Part shown: in pieces, positions 6,507-10,680 of the stretch
Position numbering within the stretch: the first letter of the stretch is position 1
How the letters are laid out: each line of letters opens with the position of its first letter
Assembly (NCBI GenBank): GCA_019746155.1
Contig: JAIESJ010000300.1
Location: 1 to 10,680 of the forward strand
From: Burkholderiales bacterium
Lineage (GTDB): Bacteria; Pseudomonadota; Gammaproteobacteria; Burkholderiales; SG8-41
Length of the DNA: 10,680 bases
Reading direction: 5' to 3'
The notes under the pieces: model-generated
What the model was told of the DNA's origin: nothing
The model's input: only the letters and a program-made list of their open reading frames with translations
Databases searched by the model: none
Program-made: the position numbers and the translations under genes

Positions 6507-7688
6507 TTACCCAGCGGCTGCACGCTGCTCCAGAACCTCGATGGCGGGCAGCTTTTTGCCCTCGAGAAACTCGAGAAACGCGCCGCCGCCGGTCGAGATG
6601 TAGGAAATCTTGTCGGCAATCCCGTATTTGGCGACCGCAGCCAGCGTATCGCCGCCGCCGGCAATGGAAAACGCTCCCGAGTTGGCGATGGCATCGGCAA
6701 TGACCTTCGTGCCTCCGCCAAACTGATCGAACTCGAACACGCCGACCGGGCCGTTCCATACGACGGTTCCCGCCTTACCGACAAGATCCGCCAGCGCTCT
6801 TGCGCTCTGCGGGCCGATGTCGAGGATCATATCGTCGTTCGCGACGCTTCCGGTTGCCTTGGTCTCGGCGCGCGCGGCCGCCGATAGTTCCTTGGCGCAC
6901 ACCACGTCCACCGGCACCGGCACGGTGCCGCCCTTGGCCTCGATGATCTTGATGATTTTTTTCGCTTCCCCGACCAGTTCGGGTTCGGCCAGGGATTTTC
7001 CGATGCTGCGGCCCGCCGCAAGCAGAAAAGTGTTGGCTATGCCGCCGCCCACGATCAGCTGATCCACTTTCTCCGCCAGCGAGGCCAGTATGGTGAGCTT
7101 GGTCGACACTTTAGAGCCGCCGACGATCGCGACCAGCGGCCGCGCCGACTTTTCCAGCGCGCGCGTGAGCGCCTCGATTTCCGCTGCCAGCAGCGGTCCG
7201 GCACAGGCGATTTTGGCAAAGCGCGCTATGCCGTGCGTCGTCGCCTCGGCCCGGTGCGCGGTGCCGAACGCATCGTTGACGTAGATGTCGCACAGCGCCG
7301 CCATTTTCTGCGCCAGCGCCTCGTCGTCTTTCTTCTCGCCCTTGTTGAAACGGCAGTTTTCCAGCAGCGCCGCCTTCCCCGGCTCAACCTCGACGCCATC
7401 GAGCCAGTCGCGCTTCAAAGGCACGTCCACCCCCAGCAGCGTCGACAAATGCCTGGCGACGGGCGCCAGCGACTCGGTCTCGTCGAACACGCCTTCCCTG
7501 GGGCGGCCGAGATGCGATACCAGCATCAGCCGCGCATTCTGGGCCAGCGCGTGCCTGATACCGGGGAGTGCTGCACGGATGCGCGTGTCGTCGGCGATTT
7601 TCCCGTCTTGCAGCGGGACGTTGAAATCTTCCCGTATCAGGACCCGCTTGTCGCGCAGGTCGAGGTCGGTCATTTTTAGAATGTTCAT
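6507..7688 (-). CDS. pgk: Phosphoglycerate kinase
   Basis: The 393-residue enzyme reversibly transfers phosphate between 1,3-bisphosphoglycerate and ADP, making ATP in glycolysis and consuming it in gluconeogenesis or CO2 fixation. Full family length is present. Visible signatures are RVLIREDFNVP at 15-25, SHLGRP at 58-63 (substrate binding), GGSKVSTK at 190-197 (nucleotide site), WNGPVGVFE at 311-319, GGGDTLAA at 344-351 and STGGGAFLEFLEGK at 366-379. The N-terminus MNILKMTDLDL aligns with the E. coli MSVIKMTDLDL start, which favours the ATG at 7686-7688 over Met6. Neither start has a strong Shine-Dalgarno sequence. It lies 79 bp after gap. A small hairpin (6492-6504) just beyond the stop lacks a T-run, so read-through into pyk is likely. 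Confidence 0.97.
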   Translation of the reverse strand: MNILKMTDLDLRDKRVLIREDFNVPLQDGKIADDTRIRAALPGIRHALAQNARLMLVSHLGRPREGVFDETESLAPVARHLSTLLGVDVPLKRDWLDGVEVEPGKAALLENCRFNKGEKKDDEALAQKMAALCDIYVNDAFGTAHRAEATTHGIARFAKIACAGPLLAAEIEALTRALEKSARPLVAIVGGSKVSTKLTILASLAEKVDQLIVGGGIANTFLLAAGRSIGKSLAEPELVGEAKKIIKIIEAKGGTVPVPVDVVCAKELSAAARAETKATGSVANDDMILDIGPQSARALADLVGKAGTVVWNGPVGVFEFDQFGGGTKVIADAIANSGAFSIAGGGDTLAAVAKYGIADKISYISTGGGAFLEFLEGKKLPAIEVLEQRAAAG

Positions 7689-7698
7689 TGCATTCGCG

Positions 7699-7726
7699 GT
7701 GAAAAGTAAAACGTGAAATGTGAAAC
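7699..7726 (+). repeat. Four tandem GTGAAAx heptamers in the gap-pgk spacer
   Basis: The plus strand reads GTGAAAA GTAAAAC GTGAAAT GTGAAAC, four 7-bp units in phase with consensus GTGAAAx. A second array with the same unit in inverted orientation lies 20 bp to the right. Together they can form an imperfect stem in the spacer transcript: GTGAAACG at 7720-7727 pairs with 7749-7756, and GAAAAGT at 7701-7707 pairs with 7762-7768. Confidence 0.65.
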
Positions 7727-7746
7727 GAAGAGGCTTGGCAAGTTTT

Positions 7747-7767
7747 TACGTTTCACCATTCACTTTT
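7747..7767 (-). repeat. Three GTGAAAx heptamers, inverted, at the gap 3' end
   Basis: On the minus strand the bases directly after the gap stop codon read GTGAATG GTGAAAC GTAAAAA. They match the heptamer unit of the array at 7699-7726 but point the other way. The array begins within a few bases of the TAG at 7768-7770. No terminator-type GC stem is present. Confidence 0.6.
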
Positions 7768-8781
7768 CTACTTGGCGTTCATCAGCGCAACAGTGGTATC
7801 CAGCATCCTGTTGCTGAATCCCCATTCATTGTCATACCAGGCGAGCGTTTTCACCAGCGTGCCGCCGCTCACCTTGGTGAGCGTCGCGTCGAAGATGCTG
7901 GATGACGGGTTGTGGTTGAAATCCACGGACACCAGCGGACCCGTGCTGTATTCAAGCACGCCCTTCAGCTCGCCTTCAGCCGCGGCTTTCATCACCGCAT
8001 TGACTTCGTCGGCCGTGGTCGGGCGCGCCGCGGTGAACGTAAGGTCCACCAGCGAAACGTTGATGGTGGGCACGCGCACCGCGAAGCCGTCGAGCTTGCC
8101 GTTCAGTTCCGGCAACACCAGCCCCACCGCGGCGGCGGCGCCGGTTTTGGTCGGGATCATCGACATCGTCGCCGAGCGGGCCCGGCGCAGGTCCTCATGG
8201 TAGACGTCGGTCAGCACCTGGTCATTGGTATAGGCGTGGACGGTCGTCATCAGCCCCTGCACCACGCCGATCTTCTCGTGCAGCGCCTTCACCATGGGCG
8301 CCAGGCAGTTGGTGGTGCACGAGGCGTTGGAAATCACGGTGTGGCTGCTTTTCAGGGTCCTGTGATTGACGCCGTAGACCACGGTCGCATCGACGTCTTT
8401 GCCGCCAGGGGCGGAGATGATCACCTTCTTGGCGCCGCCCTTGAGGTGCGCGCCCGCTTTTTCCTTGCTGGTGAAAAGCCCGGTGCATTCGAGCACGACG
8501 TCCACCCCCAGGCTGCCCCAGGGCAGCTCGGCGGGATTGCGCATCGCCAGCACCTTGATGCGGTCGCCGTTGATCACCATGTGATCGCCCTCGACCGCGA
8601 CCGTGCCGCTGAATCTGCCGTGCGCGGTGTCATAGCGCGTCAGATGCGCATTGGTCTCGGCATTGCCCAGATCGTTGATCGCGACGATCTGGATGTCGTG
8701 TTTTTTGCCGCCCTCGTAATGGGCGCGCAGGATATTGCGGCCGATGCGGCCGTAGCCGTTAATCGCAACTTTGATAGCCAT
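7768..8781 (-). CDS. gap: Glyceraldehyde-3-phosphate dehydrogenase, type I
   Basis: The 337-residue enzyme oxidises and phosphorylates glyceraldehyde 3-phosphate to 1,3-bisphosphoglycerate with a nicotinamide cofactor. Visible signatures are the Rossmann start VAINGYGRIGRN at 5-16, IND at 35-37 (D37 at the end of the second strand, usual in NAD-preferring enzymes), the active site SNASCTTNCLAP with nucleophile C155, the partner H182 in TVHAYTNDQ, and the C-terminal WYDNEWGFSNRM. Cofactor preference cannot be settled by eye; relatives in Calvin-cycle operons have similar sequences. The ATG at 8779-8781 was chosen because MAIKVAINGYG is the family start and GGGAG lies upstream; an in-frame TTG one codon earlier is unlikely. 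It lies 85 bp after tkt. Confidence 0.97.
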   Translation of the reverse strand: MAIKVAINGYGRIGRNILRAHYEGGKKHDIQIVAINDLGNAETNAHLTRYDTAHGRFSGTVAVEGDHMVINGDRIKVLAMRNPAELPWGSLGVDVVLECTGLFTSKEKAGAHLKGGAKKVIISAPGGKDVDATVVYGVNHRTLKSSHTVISNASCTTNCLAPMVKALHEKIGVVQGLMTTVHAYTNDQVLTDVYHEDLRRARSATMSMIPTKTGAAAAVGLVLPELNGKLDGFAVRVPTINVSLVDLTFTAARPTTADEVNAVMKAAAEGELKGVLEYSTGPLVSVDFNHNPSSSIFDATLTKVSGGTLVKTLAWYDNEWGFSNRMLDTTVALMNAK

Positions 8782-8866
8782 CAAACTTCTCCCGATATTG
8801 AAATTTTACTGTCTGAGCGCCAGACTTCCTTGACCAGCTGCAAACTTGGCAGGCGCAGCAGAATTC

Positions 8867-10680
8867 CTACAAAACGCTTCTTACGACCGCAGCCACGTTC
8901 TCGGCGGTAAAACCGAAAAACTTGAAAAGCTCGCCGGCCGGCGCCGATTCGCCGAAGCGATCGATGCCGACCACGGCGCCTTCCGGCCCGACGTATTTGC
9001 GCCAGTAGTCGGAAACCCCGGCTTCGACCGCGACGCGCGGCACGCCGCGCGGCAATACGCTTTCGCGGTAGGTCGCCTCCTGGCGGTCAAACACCGTTGT
9101 CGCGGGCATCGACACCACGCGCACCGCGATGCCTTGCGCGGCCAGCGCTTTCTGCGCCTCGATTGCAAGCTGCACCTCGGAGCCGGTGGCTATGATGACG
9201 CAGGCAAGGTTACCGCCGTGCGCCTCCGATAATATGTAACCGCCGCGGCGCACGGCGGCGATCTGCTCGGCGCTGCGCTTCTGGAACTGCAGGTTCTGGC
9301 GCGAGAACAGCAGGCTGGTGGGCCCGTCGCGGCGCTCGACCGCGGCAATCCAGGCCACGGTCGATTCCAGCGCATCGCATGGCCGCCAGACGTCCATGTT
9401 CGGAATAAGCCGCAGGGATGCGGCGTGCTCGACCGGCTGATGGGTAGGGCCGTCCTCACCCAAACCGATGGAATCATGGGTAAAAACATGGATCACGCGT
9501 ATCTTCATCAGCGCGGCCATGCGCAAGGCGTTGCGGGCGTAATCCGAAAAGACCAGGAAAGTCGCGTCGTAAGGCATCAGCCCACCGTGCAGCGCGAAGC
9601 CGTTCGCCAGCGCGGCCATGCCGAACTCGCGCACCCCGAAGAACAGGTAATTGCCGCCGCCGGATTTTCCGACCGGCTTCGCGCCCGACCACAGCGTGAG
9701 GTTCGACCCGGCGAGGTCGGCCGAGCCGCCGATCAATTCCGGCAGTGCCGGCGCGAGCCCCTCGATCGCGTTCTGCGACGCCTTGCGGGTCGCGATGGTC
9801 TCGGCTTTTTCATTGACCTTGGCGACAAGCGCCGCGCAGTGCGCGCGCCAGTTCTCCGGCAGCTCACCCGCCACCCTGCGTTTGAACTCGGCGGCCAGCT
9901 GCGGGTGCGTCCGCGCGTATGCGGCAAACTTCTCGTTCCACTGCGCTTCGAGCCGGGCACCGCGGATCTTGGCATTCCAGCCATCGTAGACGTGTTGCGG
10001 CACTTCAAACGGCGGATATTTCCAGCCGATGTTCTCACGCGTGGCCGCGATTTCTTCGGCTCCGAGCGGAGCCCCGTGCGCCGCCCCGGTGTTGGCCTTC
10101 CTGGGCGCGCCCTTTGCGATCACGGTCTTGCAACAAACGAGCGTCGGGCGCGCAGTCTGCGCCCGGGCTTTCCTGATGGCGGCGTCGATGGCATCGAAAT
10201 CGTGGCCGTCGACGCCGGGAATCACCTGCCAGCCATAGGCCTCGAAGCGCTTCGGCACATCATCGGTGAACCACTGTGTCATCGACGCTTTCTCGGAATC
10301 AATGGAAATGCCGTTGTCGTCGTAAAAAACGATGAGTTTGCCCAGGCCCAGTGTGCCGGCAAGCGAACACGCTTCGTGCGAGATGCCCTCCATCAGGCAA
10401 CCGTCGCCCGCGAACACATAGGTGTAATGGTCGACGATGTCGAAGCCGTCGCGGTTGAACTCGGCAGCGAGCACGCGTTCCGCGAGCGCCATGCCGACTG
10501 CGTTGGCCAGGCCCTGGCCGAGCGGGCCGGTGGTGGTTTCCACGCCGGACGTGCAGCCATACTCCGGGTGGCCCGGCGTCCGGGAGTGCAGTTGCCGGAA
10601 ACGTTTGATCTCGTCCATCGGCAAGTCGTAGCCGGAGAGGTGCAGCAGGGCATAGAGCAGCATCGAGCCGTGGCCGTTGG
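8867..10680 (-). CDS. tkt: Transketolase, 5' end cut by the window edge
   Basis: About 604 codons are visible; by comparison with the roughly 663-residue E. coli enzyme some 60-65 N-terminal residues lie beyond the right edge. The enzyme uses thiamine diphosphate to move two-carbon ketol units between sugar phosphates in the pentose phosphate pathway and Calvin cycle. The visible part starts in NGHGSMLLYALLHLSGYDL, which contains the conserved substrate-site His. The cofactor motif GDGCLMEG lies at 10385-10408, followed by FYDDNGISID. The pyrimidine domain has REFGMAALANG with the catalytic Glu, HDSIGLGEDGPTHQPVEH, and the C-terminal ATGSEVQLA and FGESAP. No frameshift or missing key residue is seen. 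It is the first visible gene of the cluster, so the operon promoter may lie outside the window. Confidence 0.97.
   Translation of the reverse strand, partial: NGHGSMLLYALLHLSGYDLPMDEIKRFRQLHSRTPGHPEYGCTSGVETTTGPLGQGLANAVGMALAERVLAAEFNRDGFDIVDHYTYVFAGDGCLMEGISHEACSLAGTLGLGKLIVFYDDNGISIDSEKASMTQWFTDDVPKRFEAYGWQVIPGVDGHDFDAIDAAIRKARAQTARPTLVCCKTVIAKGAPRKANTGAAHGAPLGAEEIAATRENIGWKYPPFEVPQHVYDGWNAKIRGARLEAQWNEKFAAYARTHPQLAAEFKRRVAGELPENWRAHCAALVAKVNEKAETIATRKASQNAIEGLAPALPELIGGSADLAGSNLTLWSGAKPVGKSGGGNYLFFGVREFGMAALANGFALHGGLMPYDATFLVFSDYARNALRMAALMKIRVIHVFTHDSIGLGEDGPTHQPVEHAASLRLIPNMDVWRPCDALESTVAWIAAVERRDGPTSLLFSRQNLQFQKRSAEQIAAVRRGGYILSEAHGGNLACVIIATGSEVQLAIEAQKALAAQGIAVRVVSMPATTVFDRQEATYRESVLPRGVPRVAVEAGVSDYWRKYVGPEGAVVGIDRFGESAPAGELFKFFGFTAENVAAVVRSVL

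Noticed and set aside
8811..8825. Small inverted repeat GTCTG-AGCGC-CAGAC in the tkt-gap spacer
   Set aside because: A 5-bp stem of this kind is expected by chance, and no T-run or conserved partner is visible.

Overview
The window comes from a GC-rich proteobacterium, most probably a betaproteobacterium. Three things point there: the gene order tkt-gap-pgk-pyk-fba, which is typical of Betaproteobacteria; a Bug/TctC-type periplasmic binding protein, a family greatly expanded in Burkholderiales and relatives; and enzyme sequences of proteobacterial type (E. coli-like transketolase, PykA-like pyruvate kinase). Placement below class level cannot be made from the sequence alone. Every supported gene lies on the minus strand, so transcription runs from the right edge to the left edge. 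The long plus-strand reading frames are shadows.

Right part (10680 to 3864): a central carbon cluster in transcription order transketolase (5' end cut by the window edge), glyceraldehyde-3-phosphate dehydrogenase, phosphoglycerate kinase, pyruvate kinase and a class I (Schiff-base lysine) fructose-bisphosphate aldolase. Spacers are short (62 to 118 bp) and hold no convincing terminator, so one operon is likely. The enzymes cover lower glycolysis, its gluconeogenic reverse, and the sugar-phosphate rearrangement part of the pentose phosphate or Calvin cycle. Three of the spacers carry arrays of 7-bp units.

Middle (3828 to 1265): a CobW/COG0523 GTPase (metal chaperone type, with CxCC and a His-rich stretch) follows the aldolase by 35 bp. 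A 101-bp spacer with a possible sigma-70 promoter leads to a metal-dependent amidohydrolase.

Left part (1264 to 1): a 458-bp non-coding stretch carries two structurally conserved 38-bp palindromes and a REP-like hairpin. It is followed by a cupin-domain protein with a basic N-terminal extension and then, after 48 bp, the start of a Bug-family solute-binding protein that runs off the left edge. The amidohydrolase, cupin and binding protein look like an accessory uptake/catabolic group next to the housekeeping cluster, but their substrate is unknown. I found no defence system, mobile element, CRISPR array, tRNA or rRNA. The most unusual signals are the covarying palindromes and the heptamer arrays.
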